Shown piece after piece: positions 21,132 to 31,067 of a stretch of DNA of 37,069 nt. The DNA is from Oscillospiraceae bacterium (GTDB lineage Bacteria; Bacillota; Clostridia; Oscillospirales; Acutalibacteraceae). Under the pieces are notes generated by a model. It searched no databases. It saw only the letters and a list, made by a program, of their open reading frames with translations, and was not told the origin of the DNA. The stretch covers positions 1-37,069 of the forward strand of contig JAQXSC010000109.1 in NCBI GenBank assembly GCA_029218825.1, in the 5' to 3' direction. The translations under genes and the position numbers were made by a program. Within the stretch, counting starts at the first letter, position 1; the number at the start of each line of letters is the position of its first letter.

Positions 21132-23534
21132 CTACTGTCTTATGTTTGGACTATTTTTACTATCCGACTTGGTTATAAGCAAACTGTCATACTTTTTCTT
21201 CGGAATAATAAAGTCGTCTGTAGCATCAACAATAACCTCTTTAAATGACTCAACAGGGAGAAATTCTATGTTATCCAGTACAACCTTGTCAAATTCGGAT
21301 AAATCAGGTAAATTTGCTTTAGGTATATATACTTTCTTAACGCCAGACTTGTAAGCTGCCATAGACTTTTCCTTTAATCCGCCTATTTGCAAAACTCTGC
21401 CCCTTAATGTAATTTCACCTGTCATTGCAATATCACGTTTAACAGGTCGCATAGTAAGAGCAGAATAAATTGCGGTAGTCATTGTTATTCCTGCTGATGG
21501 GCCGTCTTTTGGAATTGCTCCCTCAGGTGCGTGGATATGTATATCGTATTTCTTATAAAAATCAGGATTGATGCCAAGTTCCTTACTGTGGGCTCTGATA
21601 CAGGAAATTGCAGTTTTTGCGCTTTCCTGCATAACATCACCTAAAGAGCCTGTTAAGATTATTTTGCCGTCACCGGGCATAATTGCAACCTCAATAGGTA
21701 GCAAAGTGCCGCCTACGGAAGTCCACGCAAGGCCGTTTACCAAACCCACTTCGTTTTTCTTTTCAATACTTTCAAGAGTATATTTCTTAATCCCTAAATA
21801 TTCAGACAGATTTTTGTCGGAAATGCTGAAGTTTTCAGATTCTTTGTCAATATACTTGACTGCAACTTTTCTCAAAACCTTTGCAATAGTTCTTTCAAGT
21901 GTTCTGACACCTGCTTCTTTAGTATAGTAATCAATAATTGAATAGACGCATTTATTAGAAAACTTCACAATTTTGCCGTTAAGTCCACATTCCTTTATTT
22001 GTTTGGGAATAAGGTGCTTTTTAGCAATTTGGAACTTTTCTTCACGAGTATAACTGTCTAATTCAATGATTTCCATTCTGTCATACAAAGCAGGCGGAAT
22101 AAGTGAAGCGTCGTTAGCGGTAGTGATGAAAATTACTTTAGATAAATCAAAAGGTATATCTATGTAATGATCTACAAAACTATTGTTTTGCTCACCGTCT
22201 AATACCTCAAGTAACGCAGATGCCGGGTCGCCCTTATAATCCGAACTTACCTTATCAATTTCATCAAGTACTAAAACAGGATTATTTGAACCTGCTGTCT
22301 TAATTGCATTGATAATTTTACCGGGCATAGAGCCAATGTATGTACGTCTATGTCCTCTGATTTCGGCTTCATCATGGACACCGCCCAGAGCAATCCTTGC
22401 AGTTTTTCTGCCGATAGCCTCTGCTACAGATTGTGCAATAGAAGTTTTGCCCACTCCGGGAGGGCCTACAAGACAGATAATATTGCCCTTTGTATTTTGA
22501 TTGAGCATATATACGGCTAACTGCTCTACAATTCTTTCCTTAACTTTGTCAAGACCATAGTGGTGCTTGTCCAAAGTTTTTCTGATTGTTGATAAATCAA
22601 AACTGTCCTGAGTAGATATATTCCAAGGTAAATCCAATACATTATCAAGATATGCTCTTATTACAGACACTTCTTGACTGCCAAAAGGCATACGTGCAAG
22701 TTTTTTGCACTCTTTTAATAATGTGTCCTCAGATTTTTCAGGAAGGTGCAGAGCAAGGATTTTATCCCTGTAATTATCGGCATCACTTGTAGGATTATCG
22801 TCCTCTCCTAATTCTGCCTCGATAATATTTTTCTGTTCTCTTAAAAAGTATTCCCTCTGCCCTTTATCAATCTTTTCACGGGTTTTTTCGCTTATTTCGT
22901 TTTCAATTTCAAGAATATACATTTCCTCTGACAGTAATTCTATCAGATATTCCAATCTGTCTGTTATAGGAATTGTATTTAATATACTTTGTTTATCCTG
23001 ATAATCAAGGTTAATATTTGCCGTAATGAAATCTGCTAACTCTCCGCCGTTTTTACAAAGAGCAACTTTGAATAATATATCAGCCGGCATTTTTGGTGCA
23101 AGACGTGTGTAATTTTCAAACAATGCCTTTAATTGGCGAATTAATGCTATTTCGTGAGCCGTTTGACTTTCACATTCCTCGTCAACTTTTTCAACTTTTG
23201 CAAATATACATTTCTCGTTTTCAACACATTCTGAAATATAGGCTCTGTATAAACCTTCAACAATTACCCTTGTAACATCATCAGGTTGCTTTAAAACCTG
23301 CACAATTTTTGCAACAACGCCGACTGAATATAAATCATCCCTCTTTGGATCCTTTACAGTAGCGTTCTTTTGGGCAACTAAAAAAACGTATTGATCCTGT
23401 TTCATTGCAAAATTAATTGCATTTTTAGATTTTTTTCTGCCCACATCAAAGTGCAGAACAGTTTTTGGAAAAACAACCAAGCCACGTAACGGTAAGACTG
23501 GCATATTTAAACTCGTGGCATTATCTATATTCAT
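21132..23534 (-). CDS. lon: ATP-dependent protease La (Lon)
   Basis: LonA, 800 residues, degrades damaged and regulatory proteins. An N-terminal LON substrate-binding domain (about 12-205) is followed by a helical linker. The AAA+ module has Walker A GPPGVGKT (357-364) and Walker B LVLDEIDK (421-428). The protease domain has the catalytic dyad S680 (DGPSAG) and K722. The ribosome site AGGGAG lies seven bases before the ATG. A 41-base imperfect palindrome separates it from clpX upstream; ysxC follows at once. Confidence 0.96.
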   Translation of the reverse strand: MNIDNATSLNMPVLPLRGLVVFPKTVLHFDVGRKKSKNAINFAMKQDQYVFLVAQKNATVKDPKRDDLYSVGVVAKIVQVLKQPDDVTRVIVEGLYRAYISECVENEKCIFAKVEKVDEECESQTAHEIALIRQLKALFENYTRLAPKMPADILFKVALCKNGGELADFITANINLDYQDKQSILNTIPITDRLEYLIELLSEEMYILEIENEISEKTREKIDKGQREYFLREQKNIIEAELGEDDNPTSDADNYRDKILALHLPEKSEDTLLKECKKLARMPFGSQEVSVIRAYLDNVLDLPWNISTQDSFDLSTIRKTLDKHHYGLDKVKERIVEQLAVYMLNQNTKGNIICLVGPPGVGKTSIAQSVAEAIGRKTARIALGGVHDEAEIRGHRRTYIGSMPGKIINAIKTAGSNNPVLVLDEIDKVSSDYKGDPASALLEVLDGEQNNSFVDHYIDIPFDLSKVIFITTANDASLIPPALYDRMEIIELDSYTREEKFQIAKKHLIPKQIKECGLNGKIVKFSNKCVYSIIDYYTKEAGVRTLERTIAKVLRKVAVKYIDKESENFSISDKNLSEYLGIKKYTLESIEKKNEVGLVNGLAWTSVGGTLLPIEVAIMPGDGKIILTGSLGDVMQESAKTAISCIRAHSKELGINPDFYKKYDIHIHAPEGAIPKDGPSAGITMTTAIYSALTMRPVKRDIAMTGEITLRGRVLQIGGLKEKSMAAYKSGVKKVYIPKANLPDLSEFDKVVLDNIEFLPVESFKEVIVDATDDFIIPKKKYDSLLITKSDSKNSPNIRQ

Positions 23535-23557
23535 AAATTAACTCCCTAAAATCCAAA

Positions 23558-23598
23558 TGCTGTAGTGCAAAATTCAACGTTGAATCTGCATTACAGCA
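23558..23598 (-). promoter_or_regulatory. Long imperfect palindrome between clpX and lon
   Basis: TGCTGTAGTGCA (23558-23569) pairs with TGCATTACAGCA (23587-23598) through a G/T wobble. Inside, ATTCAAC and GTTGAAT (23572-23585) form a perfect self-complementary core. In minus-strand RNA this is one long stem-loop, followed by TTTGGATTTTAG, a weak T-tract. Likely a partial terminator, an mRNA-processing site or a dimeric repressor site. Confidence 0.5.
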
Positions 23599-23612
23599 AT
23601 GAAAATATTTGC

Positions 23613-24920
23613 TTATGATACTTCCTCAGCCTCAATAATATTAGAAGACCTTTTTGCCTTTTTAGGTTTTTTATTATTACGTTCAATCAAAGGTTTTGTC
23701 TTTTTATTTACAACATCAGCGTCAATTACGATTCTGTCTATTGTATTATCGGAAGGTGTTTCAAACATCAATTCGGTTAAAAGGTTTTCCATTATACCTC
23801 TTAAACCTCTTGCGCCTGTTTTTTGCTCTTTTGCCATAACAGCAACAGCCTTTAATGCGTCCTCTGTAAATACTATTTCTACACCATCCAAAGCAAAAAG
23901 TTTTGTGTATTGCTTAACCAAGGAATTTTTCGGCTCTGTTAAAATCCTTACAAGCGATTCTTCATCTAAGCCGTTTAATGCGGTAATAACAGGTATTCTG
24001 CCCACCAATTCAGGAATTAATCCGAATTTTACAAGGTCATGAGCAACTACTTCACTCATCCAACCTGTTTCATCAAGGACTGTTTTTTCCTGAACATTTG
24101 CGCCAAATCCAACGATAGACGAACCTTTGCGCTTCTCAACGATTTTTTCCAAACCGTCAAAAGCACCGCCACATATGAACAGAATATTCTTTGTGTTTAT
24201 CTGCAAAAATTCCTGTTGAGGATGTTTTCTGCCCCCCTGTGGAGGTACGTTTGAAACAGTACCTTCAAGAATTTTAAGCAAAGCCTGCTGAACACCCTCG
24301 CCTGATACATCTCTTGTAATGGAGGGGTTTTCGGATTTACGTGAAATCTTATCAATTTCATCAATATATATAATTCCGCGCTCTGCTTTTTGAATATCAA
24401 AATCAGCCGCTTGAATAAGTTTTAACAAAATGTTTTCAACGTCCTCTCCTACATAACCTGCCTCGGTTAAGGTTGTAGCATCTGCAATTGCAAATGGTAC
24501 ATCCAAGGCTGTGGCCAATGTTTGTGCAAGGAGAGTTTTACCTACGCCTGTAGGGCCTAAAAGCAATACGTTACTCTTGGCGAAGTCGATATCATCATCC
24601 ATATTAAAAACTCTTTTGTAATGGTTGTATACCGCAACGCTCAAAGCCTTTTTTGCCTCATCCTGACCGATAACATATTCGTCAAGAATAGCCTTTATCT
24701 CAACAGGTTTCAGCAATCTTGTAACTTCAATGCTGTTATCTGACTTATCACCCTCAAAGTCTGCGTCTGTGCCGAACTCTTCTTCGTCAAGGATAGTCAT
24801 ACATAAATCAATACATTGATCGCAGATATATGCACCGTGTCCTTTTATTAGTCTGCCTACTAATTCCTGTGGTTTTCCGCAAAAAGAACAATAGATATCT
24901 TCAGATATTTTATTAGGCAT
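23613..24920 (-). CDS. clpX: ClpX ATPase subunit of ClpXP
   Basis: ClpX, 435 residues, the unfoldase that feeds substrates into ClpP. The N-terminal zinc-binding domain uses C11, C14, C33 and C36. The AAA+ domain has Walker A GPTGVGKT (122-129), Walker [10 protein letters not shown] and the pore loop GYVGEDVE. The ClpP-docking loop is present as VGFGA. The C-terminal tail is Lys-rich. clpX starts 13 bases after clpP, giving the common tig-clpP-clpX-lon order. Confidence 0.96.
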   Translation of the reverse strand: MPNKISEDIYCSFCGKPQELVGRLIKGHGAYICDQCIDLCMTILDEEEFGTDADFEGDKSDNSIEVTRLLKPVEIKAILDEYVIGQDEAKKALSVAVYNHYKRVFNMDDDIDFAKSNVLLLGPTGVGKTLLAQTLATALDVPFAIADATTLTEAGYVGEDVENILLKLIQAADFDIQKAERGIIYIDEIDKISRKSENPSITRDVSGEGVQQALLKILEGTVSNVPPQGGRKHPQQEFLQINTKNILFICGGAFDGLEKIVEKRKGSSIVGFGANVQEKTVLDETGWMSEVVAHDLVKFGLIPELVGRIPVITALNGLDEESLVRILTEPKNSLVKQYTKLFALDGVEIVFTEDALKAVAVMAKEQKTGARGLRGIMENLLTELMFETPSDNTIDRIVIDADVVNKKTKPLIERNNKKPKKAKRSSNIIEAEEVS

Positions 24921-24933
24921 AGGTTTACCTCAC

Positions 24934-25515
24934 TTATCTTTTTTCAAACACCTTGTCAATCAAGCCGTATTCAAGTGCCTGTTGTGCTGTCATAAAGTTA
25001 TCTCTGTTTGTATCACGTGCAATAACATCAACAGGCTGTCCTGTATTGGCAGCAAGAATTTCGTTTAATCTCTTTTTAATATCAAGGATATGTTTTGTGT
25101 GTATTTCCATATCGGTAGCCTGACCCTGTGCGCCGCCTGAAGGCTGGTGAATCATAATGTCAGCATTTGGCAGAGCATATCTCTTGCCCTTTGCACCTGC
25201 AGCAAGAAGAAACGCACCCATACTTGCCGCCATACCCATACAAATTGTTGATACATCACATTTGATATACTGCATTGTATCGTAGATAGCGAAACCGTCA
25301 GTAACCGAACCGCCGGGGCTGTTGATATATAAACTGATATCCTTTGTTGGGTCCTGTGCTTCCAAGTATAATAGCTGAGCAACTACAACACTTGCACTTG
25401 CGCTGTTTACCTCTTCTGTAAGCATAATAATTCTGTCGTTTAACAGACGAGAATATATGTCATATGAACGTTCACCACGATTAGTTTGTTCAACTACGTA
25501 AGGAACTAATGCCAT
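24934..25515 (-). CDS. clpP: ClpP protease subunit
   Basis: ClpP, 193 residues, the serine peptidase chamber used by ClpX and other Clp ATPases. The catalytic triad S98 (GMAAS), H123 (MIHQP) and D172 (RDTNRDNF) falls at the standard positions. The N-terminal [11 protein letters not shown] is typical. ATG 25515 is chosen because AAAGGA lies eight bases upstream; ATG 25524 is too close to that site. The gene lies between tig and clpX in one transcriptional direction. Confidence 0.96.
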   Translation of the reverse strand: MALVPYVVEQTNRGERSYDIYSRLLNDRIIMLTEEVNSASASVVVAQLLYLEAQDPTKDISLYINSPGGSVTDGFAIYDTMQYIKCDVSTICMGMAASMGAFLLAAGAKGKRYALPNADIMIHQPSGGAQGQATDMEIHTKHILDIKKRLNEILAANTGQPVDVIARDTNRDNFMTAQQALEYGLIDKVFEKR

Positions 25516-25567
25516 AAGAATCATCCTTTCTATATAATAATAGGCAATTTAATTATATGTTATACAA

Positions 25568-26848
25568 TTATTTTACTTTTGCGCTGTCCTTAACAATATT
25601 CATTGCTCTTTCAACTTTAATATCCTCTGCTAAACCTTCAGCAGGAACATATTTCTTGATTTCAGCAACTTCAGACTTGTAAGCCTCAGCCATTTTTTCA
25701 TACTCTTTCTCAATATCCTCATCGGAAACTTCAATTTTTTCCTGACGAGCAATAGCCTCAAGAGCAAGTCTTAATTTTACTCTTGTTTCAGCCTGTGGCT
25801 TATACATAGCCTCAAGAGCCCCTGCTTCCATTCCTGTGTATTGACAATATGTTTTCAAGTCCATACCCTGTGAACGTAAGCGCATATCAAACTCGTTCAT
25901 CATATCTCTGACTTCGTTATCAAACATAGCCTCAGGCACTTCATCTGTTACAAGTTCAACTAATTTTTCTGATAACTGATTATCAAAATCTTTCTCTGCT
26001 TCTGTCTTTAGTCTTTCTGCAACTTTTTCTTTCAGTTCAGCCTTATATTCCTCAACTGTATCCTTTTCTGAAACATCCTTTACGAAATCGTCGTCAACCT
26101 CAGGTAATTCCTTTGTTTTGATTTCGTGTAGTTTAATAGCGAACTGTGCAGCCTTTCCCTTTAGTTCCTCTGCGTGGTAATCCTCTGGGAAAGTAACGTC
26201 GATTACAAACTCCTCGCCAACGTTGTGACCTACAACAGCCTCTTCAAAGCCCGGAATAAAGTTGCCGTCACCTAATTTAAGGTTATAGTTTTCAGCCTTA
26301 CCGCCATCAAAAGGAACACCGTCAACAGAACCGTCAAAGTCAATTACTACAACATCGCCGTTTTCTGCTGCTCTGTCCTCAACAGTTACCATTCTGCCGT
26401 TTCTCTCACGTACAGTTTGTAGTTCTTCCTCTACCATTTCGTCGGTTACTTCGGTAGATTTCTTCTCAACCTCTAAGCCTTTGTAACCCTCAACTGTGAT
26501 TTCAGGAACAACAACTACTGTTGCTTTGAAAGTAAAGCCTTCCTCTGAAACTTCTGTACATTCAAGATTTTCAACTGTAACAATCTTAACTTCTGCCTCA
26601 ACAGCAGCCTCTGTCAATGCGTCAGGATAGCAATCCTGCATAGCGTCATCATAAAATACCTCTTTGCCGTACATTTTTTCAATAATGTGCTTTGGAGCCT
26701 TACCTTTTCTGAAACCGGGCACATTAATGTTTTTTACCTGCTTTTTGTAAACTTTTAATGTAGCGGCTTTAAAGGTTTCTTTATCAACGGAAACCTCTAA
26801 CTCAACCTTATTAGCGTCCTCTAATTTTGTTGATTTTACTAAACTCAT
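25568..26848 (-). CDS. tig: Trigger factor chaperone
   Basis: A 426-residue ribosome-bound chaperone and prolyl isomerase that meets nascent chains. The N-terminal ribosome-binding domain has the signature GFRKGKAP. An FKBP-type PPIase domain follows (about 150-240, with VVIDFDGSVDGVPFDGG and FIPGFEEAVVGH), then the acidic helical C-terminal domain. ATG 26848 follows GGAGG by eight bases; the upstream ATG 26863 overlaps that ribosome site and is rejected. It heads the tig-clpP-clpX-lon-ysxC-lysA run. Confidence 0.96.
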   Translation of the reverse strand: MSLVKSTKLEDANKVELEVSVDKETFKAATLKVYKKQVKNINVPGFRKGKAPKHIIEKMYGKEVFYDDAMQDCYPDALTEAAVEAEVKIVTVENLECTEVSEEGFTFKATVVVVPEITVEGYKGLEVEKKSTEVTDEMVEEELQTVRERNGRMVTVEDRAAENGDVVVIDFDGSVDGVPFDGGKAENYNLKLGDGNFIPGFEEAVVGHNVGEEFVIDVTFPEDYHAEELKGKAAQFAIKLHEIKTKELPEVDDDFVKDVSEKDTVEEYKAELKEKVAERLKTEAEKDFDNQLSEKLVELVTDEVPEAMFDNEVRDMMNEFDMRLRSQGMDLKTYCQYTGMEAGALEAMYKPQAETRVKLRLALEAIARQEKIEVSDEDIEKEYEKMAEAYKSEVAEIKKYVPAEGLAEDIKVERAMNIVKDSAKVK

Positions 26849-26911
26849 TTGAAATTCCTCCATAATTTATTATTCTATAAAATAATTAACAAATATTAAT
26901 GTGTTGGCTGA

Positions 26912-27601
26912 TTATCTTACCAACTGTGGCATAAATCCAACACCGTCACAGGAAATCAGGCGAAAATCAATCCCTTTGTATTCCCCGTTTATACAACCTT
27001 TTATCATATTAGAACCATGAATATGACCGTAATAACACTTTTTAACATTATATTCATTTAACAAATCTATAATCTCTGTAGATTCAAGACTTCCGTAAAC
27101 AGGTGGATAATGTAAAAAAACAATAAGTTTCTTATTGTGTTTTTTTCCGTCCTCCAAGGAAAGTTTCAGACGTCCCAATTCCCTGTTTAAAACAAGTCTG
27201 TCCTCATCGCTTGTGGACTCAATCAGCCAACCGCGAGTACCGCATACAGCAAATTCACCACATTCGAAACTGTTATTAAATAAAATATTGATAGTGTTAA
27301 AGTTGTTATCGCCTAGATACTTATTCATTTTTGTCTTTGTATCCCACCAATAATCGTGGTTGCCTTTAAGAAGTATCTTTTTTCCGGGAAGTGAATTAAT
27401 ATATTCAAAATCCTTTTTTGTATCGGTAAGTTTCATTGCCCAGGAAATATCACCGGCAATCACTACGGTATCATCATCGGTTATAATACTGTTCCAATTT
27501 TCAGTCAGCCTTGAAACATAATCATTCCAACCGCTGAAAATATCCATAGGCTTATCAGTTCCCAAAGATAAATGTAAATCTGCAATAGCAAATAAAGACA
27601 T
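26912..27601 (-). CDS. Calcineurin-like metallophosphoesterase
   Basis: A 229-residue cytoplasmic metallophosphoesterase. The dinuclear metal motifs are in order: ADLHL (D8, H10), GDISW, KGNHDYWW, FLHYPPV and YGHIHG. The substrate cannot be deduced; small soluble family members act on nucleotides, RNA or phosphoproteins. Its ATG shares one base with the thrC stop, so it is translated behind thrC. The link to threonine synthesis is probably positional only. Confidence 0.87.
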   Translation of the reverse strand: MSLFAIADLHLSLGTDKPMDIFSGWNDYVSRLTENWNSIITDDDTVVIAGDISWAMKLTDTKKDFEYINSLPGKKILLKGNHDYWWDTKTKMNKYLGDNNFNTINILFNNSFECGEFAVCGTRGWLIESTSDEDRLVLNRELGRLKLSLEDGKKHNKKLIVFLHYPPVYGSLESTEIIDLLNEYNVKKCYYGHIHGSNMIKGCINGEYKGIDFRLISCDGVGFMPQLVR

Positions 27602-29109
27602 TAATCAACTCCCAATGTTTTTAAAACATATTCAGGCATTTCTTCGGATTTACATACATCGGAAAATCTTGATTTTTTATCTTTTAGTGATAATAATGGT
27701 TTCGGAACCTCTGTGTTTGATACTTTGTTAAGCATATCTACCATATCAAATTCATTTTCAGGAAGTTTTTCACCATCATTGATGGCTGATAAAACAGCGT
27801 TAGAGAATTTATACGGACTTGCTGTAGAAGCAAGGACAGTAGGTGTTTTATCATTTGTTTCCTGAACGTATTTATCATACACAGCAACTGCTACTGCTGT
27901 ATGTGTATCGCAGAGATAACCCTCGTCCTTAAACATTTTTGATATTGTTTTTTGAGTGTTATCGTCGTCACAATATCCGCCGTAGAACAGTTCTTTGATT
28001 TTGGATTTGACTTCATCGTTGACAGAATATTTACCTTCCGTTTTTAACTTTGTCATCCATTCTTTAGTTAATACATCATTGTCCCCTGATAATTTATACA
28101 ACAATCTTTCAAGGTTTGAAGATACAAGAATATCCATAGATGGTGAAATAGTTGTATAGAAATTACGGTTTTTATCGTAAACACCTGTGTTGATAAAATC
28201 TGTAAGCACGTTATTTGAGTTAGACGCACAGATAAACTTATTAATCGGTAATCCCATACACATAGCATAATAGGAAGCGAGGATATTTCCGAAGTTACCT
28301 GTAGGAACTACAACGTTAATTTTATCACCCAACTTTATTTTACCTGTGTTTACAAGGTCACAATAGGAAGATACATAGTAAACAATCTGCGGTAACAGTC
28401 TGCCCCAGTTGATTGAGTTGGCAGAACTAAACAGCATATTGTTAGCCTCGAGTTTTTCAGCAATTTCAGGAGTAGTAAAAATTTTCTTTACACCTGTCTG
28501 GGCGTCATCAAAGTTACCTTCAATAGCGCATACATTTACATTTGCACCCTCTTGAGTATTCATCTGATGTCTTTGCATTGGGCTGACACCGTCAACCGGA
28601 TAGAATACTAAAATTTTAGTATGGTCGACATCCTTAAAGCCCTCAAGAGCCGCTTTACCGGTATCACCGGAAGTTGCTACAAGAATTACAGCGTCTTTAT
28701 CTTTATATGTCTTATTTAGTGACTTTGTAAGGAAATGAGGCAAAATCTGTAAAGCCATATCCTTAAAAGCACAGGTTGGGCCGTGCCAAAGTTCCAAAAT
28801 ATTAATCTCATTACCGTTATAGTTTTTGCAACAAAGAGGTGCAGGATTTTCACCGCCGAATTTTTCTGACGCATATGCTTTGTCAACGCAGTCAGAAATT
28901 TCCTCTTGTGTAAAATCTGTTAAGTAGTCTGCAAAAATTTTCTTTGCTCTTCCCTTATAATCAAGTTTTAACAACTCATTAAAGGTTGCCTCATCATATG
29001 TAGGAAATTCCTGAGGAACAAACAAACCTCCGTCTTTGGAGATACCCTGAGCAATCGCCTGTGCGGCTGAAACTACTTCATTTTTGTTTTCTGTGCTATT
29101 GTATAACAT
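27601..29109 (-). CDS. thrC: Threonine synthase
   Basis: A 502-residue PLP enzyme that makes threonine from O-phosphohomoserine. It is of the longer class with an N-terminal extension (QGISKDGGLFVPQEFP). The Schiff-base lysine is K116 in LWHGPTCAFKDMALQ, and ATSGDTGKAA binds the PLP phosphate. The ribosome site AAAGGAAG precedes the ATG. The 53 bases upstream contain TATAAT but no good -35, so its promoter is unclear. No threonine attenuator or T-box is seen. Confidence 0.94.
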   Translation of the reverse strand: MLYNSTENKNEVVSAAQAIAQGISKDGGLFVPQEFPTYDEATFNELLKLDYKGRAKKIFADYLTDFTQEEISDCVDKAYASEKFGGENPAPLCCKNYNGNEINILELWHGPTCAFKDMALQILPHFLTKSLNKTYKDKDAVILVATSGDTGKAALEGFKDVDHTKILVFYPVDGVSPMQRHQMNTQEGANVNVCAIEGNFDDAQTGVKKIFTTPEIAEKLEANNMLFSSANSINWGRLLPQIVYYVSSYCDLVNTGKIKLGDKINVVVPTGNFGNILASYYAMCMGLPINKFICASNSNNVLTDFINTGVYDKNRNFYTTISPSMDILVSSNLERLLYKLSGDNDVLTKEWMTKLKTEGKYSVNDEVKSKIKELFYGGYCDDDNTQKTISKMFKDEGYLCDTHTAVAVAVYDKYVQETNDKTPTVLASTASPYKFSNAVLSAINDGEKLPENEFDMVDMLNKVSNTEVPKPLLSLKDKKSRFSDVCKSEEMPEYVLKTLGVD

Positions 29110-29162
29110 GAAATCTTCCTTTCGCTAACATTATACGACGTAATATTATATCAAAAAACCTA

Positions 29163-30092
29163 CTATTTGTCAAAGTTTTCACAAAAATTTAACGCATTTT
29201 TAAAGAATATTTTTTCAACTAATGATTCGCTGTAATTTTCTTTTAGAAAAAGTTGATAAATTTCCTCATAAGCGCTTATATTTTTTATATCTTCAGTAAG
29301 ATTGCAGCCGTCAAAATCACCGCCAAGGGATATACAGTTCTCTCCCCCAAGGGACAGAAAATGCTCAACGTGTCTTAATATATCGTATTTTGACGCTTTA
29401 TCAGGCTCGATGTTAAGAAAATCTCTATATAGATTTATTCCCACAATTCCGCCTTTCTTAACTATTGTTGAAAATTGGCTGTCTGTTAAGTTGCGTTTAT
29501 GATTAGTAATCGCACGTGAATTAGAGTGGGTTGCAACTATAGGTTTTGTTGAATACATAACAATGTCATTGAACAATCTGTCACTTGTGTGGGATACATC
29601 AATAAAAATATTGTTATTATCCAATTCCCTAATAACCTCTATACCAAAGGGAGTGATGCCGTTTGAGTGCGTAACCATTGCACCTGCGCCAAGTTCATTT
29701 CTGCCGTTCCAAGTAAGGGTTACAAATTTTACACCGAAATCCACAAACAACTTAATATTATCAATGTTTCCTGCAAGAACAGAGGCGTTCTCGACAGTAA
29801 ATATTGCACCTTTCAGTTTATTGTCTACAACATATTTAACATCATTATAATTCCTAATAAGAATTATATCGTATTTTTCACATTGTTCCTTTAATTTTGA
29901 ATATGCCTTTTTAAACATATCAGTGGCTAATTTCCCACGAATTTCCTCCGGAACACATATTGCAAAACATTGAATATACGGACTGAAATGAGAAATTTTA
30001 TCAATGCTTATGTGTAATCTTTTATCGTTTAATTCAATGTTGTTGGCTAAACATTCGTAAATGGTATCACAATGTAAATCAAAAAGTTGCAT
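29163..30092 (-). CDS. Membrane dipeptidase family protein (M19)
   Basis: A 309-residue M19 (renal dipeptidase-like) metallopeptidase, which hydrolyses dipeptides, often with a D-residue. Metal ligands are visible: H7 and D9 (DLHCDT), the bridging Glu in TVENA, and His residues in DVSHTSD and ATHSNSRA. LGGDFDG near the C-terminus is conserved. There is no signal peptide, so it is cytoplasmic. ATG 30092 is chosen because AGGAG and AAGGG precede it and the family starts at this motif. It overlaps the yraN 3' end by 14 bases. Confidence 0.9.
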   Translation of the reverse strand: MQLFDLHCDTIYECLANNIELNDKRLHISIDKISHFSPYIQCFAICVPEEIRGKLATDMFKKAYSKLKEQCEKYDIILIRNYNDVKYVVDNKLKGAIFTVENASVLAGNIDNIKLFVDFGVKFVTLTWNGRNELGAGAMVTHSNGITPFGIEVIRELDNNNIFIDVSHTSDRLFNDIVMYSTKPIVATHSNSRAITNHKRNLTDSQFSTIVKKGGIVGINLYRDFLNIEPDKASKYDILRHVEHFLSLGGENCISLGGDFDGCNLTEDIKNISAYEEIYQLFLKENYSESLVEKIFFKNALNFCENFDK

Positions 30093-30462
30093 AACCCTTA
30101 TTCTCCTGGAAAAAAGCGTTTTCAAAATAATTTACGGATTTCTTACCCTTCGAATCGTAAAGAACTTCTGCTATATCAAATCTCGGCTGTTTAACGGTCA
30201 CATTGTTTTTCAGGTATAAACAGGCAGTTTTTAAAATTCGCTGTTGCTTATAGTAATCAACATATTCTCTCGGTTCAAGGATTTGTCCGTATGCACGAGT
30301 TTTAACCTCTACAAAAATTATAAAATCTTTGTCCTCTGCAATAACGTCAATTTCACCGCATTTACAGGAATAATTAGTATCAACAATTTTAAACTTATGT
30401 TTTTTTAAATATTTTATGACGGTTTTTTCGCCGTCATTTCCGATTGTTTTATTTTTATTCAT
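30079..30462 (-). CDS. yraN: YraN family nuclease-like protein (UPF0102)
   Basis: A 127-residue UPF0102/YraN protein with a restriction-endonuclease-like fold; biological role unsettled. The active-site pattern is intact: CGEIDVIA with E37 and D39, then VEVKTRA with E52 and K54. It follows rnhB by five bases; rnhB-yraN adjacency is common in bacteria and supports the call. The 3' end overlaps the dipeptidase start. Confidence 0.92.
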   Translation of the reverse strand: MNKNKTIGNDGEKTVIKYLKKHKFKIVDTNYSCKCGEIDVIAEDKDFIIFVEVKTRAYGQILEPREYVDYYKQQRILKTACLYLKNNVTVKQPRFDIAEVLYDSKGKKSVNYFENAFFQENKGYATF

Positions 30463-30467
30463 AATAA

Positions 30468-31067
30468 TTACTTGAGAATTTTTTTCAGAAAACTTATTCT
30501 GTGAATTTCACATGGGCCGTATTGTTTAATTGCGTCTGTATGTAGTTTCGTACCGTATCCTTTATGCTTTTCAAATCCGTACTCAGGATATTTTTTAGCG
30601 TAATCATAACACAATCTATCCCTGCTTACTTTAGCCAATATGGACGCAGCGGCAATAGACATAGAATTTGCGTCACCTTTTACAATGTATTCGCAGGGTA
30701 TATCAAGAGGCGGTAATCTGTTTCCGTCTATCATCGCATAATCTGCCTTAATTTCCAGTCCCTCAACTGCCCTTTTCATAGCAATCATAGTAGCGTTTAG
30801 GATATTTAATTCTTCAATTTCATCAACAGTTGCAAAAGCAATAGAATATGCAAGTGCTTTTTCCTTAATAACGTCAAAAAGCATTTCCCTTTTCTTTTCG
30901 GAGAGTTTCTTTGAATCGTTAACTCCTTCGATAATCATATCATCAGGTAATATTACAGCGGCAGCGCATACAGGCCCAGCCAGAGGTCCTCTGCCTGCTT
31001 CATCTACTCCGCAAATATATTTAAAACCTTTCTCCCTTGCTGACTTTTCATACTGTAACCAATCCAT
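30468..31067 (-). CDS. rnhB: Ribonuclease HII
   Basis: A 199-residue RNase HII, which removes ribonucleotides from DNA and RNA-DNA hybrids. The signature [14 protein letters not shown] gives the catalytic D22 and E23. The C-terminal [14 protein letters not shown] is also family-typical. It overlaps the rbgA stop by one base, so the rbgA-rnhB-yraN genes form a coupled unit, the arrangement known in Bacillus for ylqF-rnhB. Confidence 0.95.
   Translation of the reverse strand: MDWLQYEKSAREKGFKYICGVDEAGRGPLAGPVCAAAVILPDDMIIEGVNDSKKLSEKKREMLFDVIKEKALAYSIAFATVDEIEELNILNATMIAMKRAVEGLEIKADYAMIDGNRLPPLDIPCEYIVKGDANSMSIAAASILAKVSRDRLCYDYAKKYPEYGFEKHKGYGTKLHTDAIKQYGPCEIHRISFLKKILK

Noticed and set aside
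23599-24042. Long open frames opposite lon, clpX, radA and other genes
   Set aside because: They mirror strongly conserved genes on the other strand and have no ribosome sites or family features of their own.
29110-29162. Sigma-A promoter directly before thrC
   Set aside because: TATAAT is present, but the best -35 at 17 nt is TTTTTT. Evidence is too weak to list.
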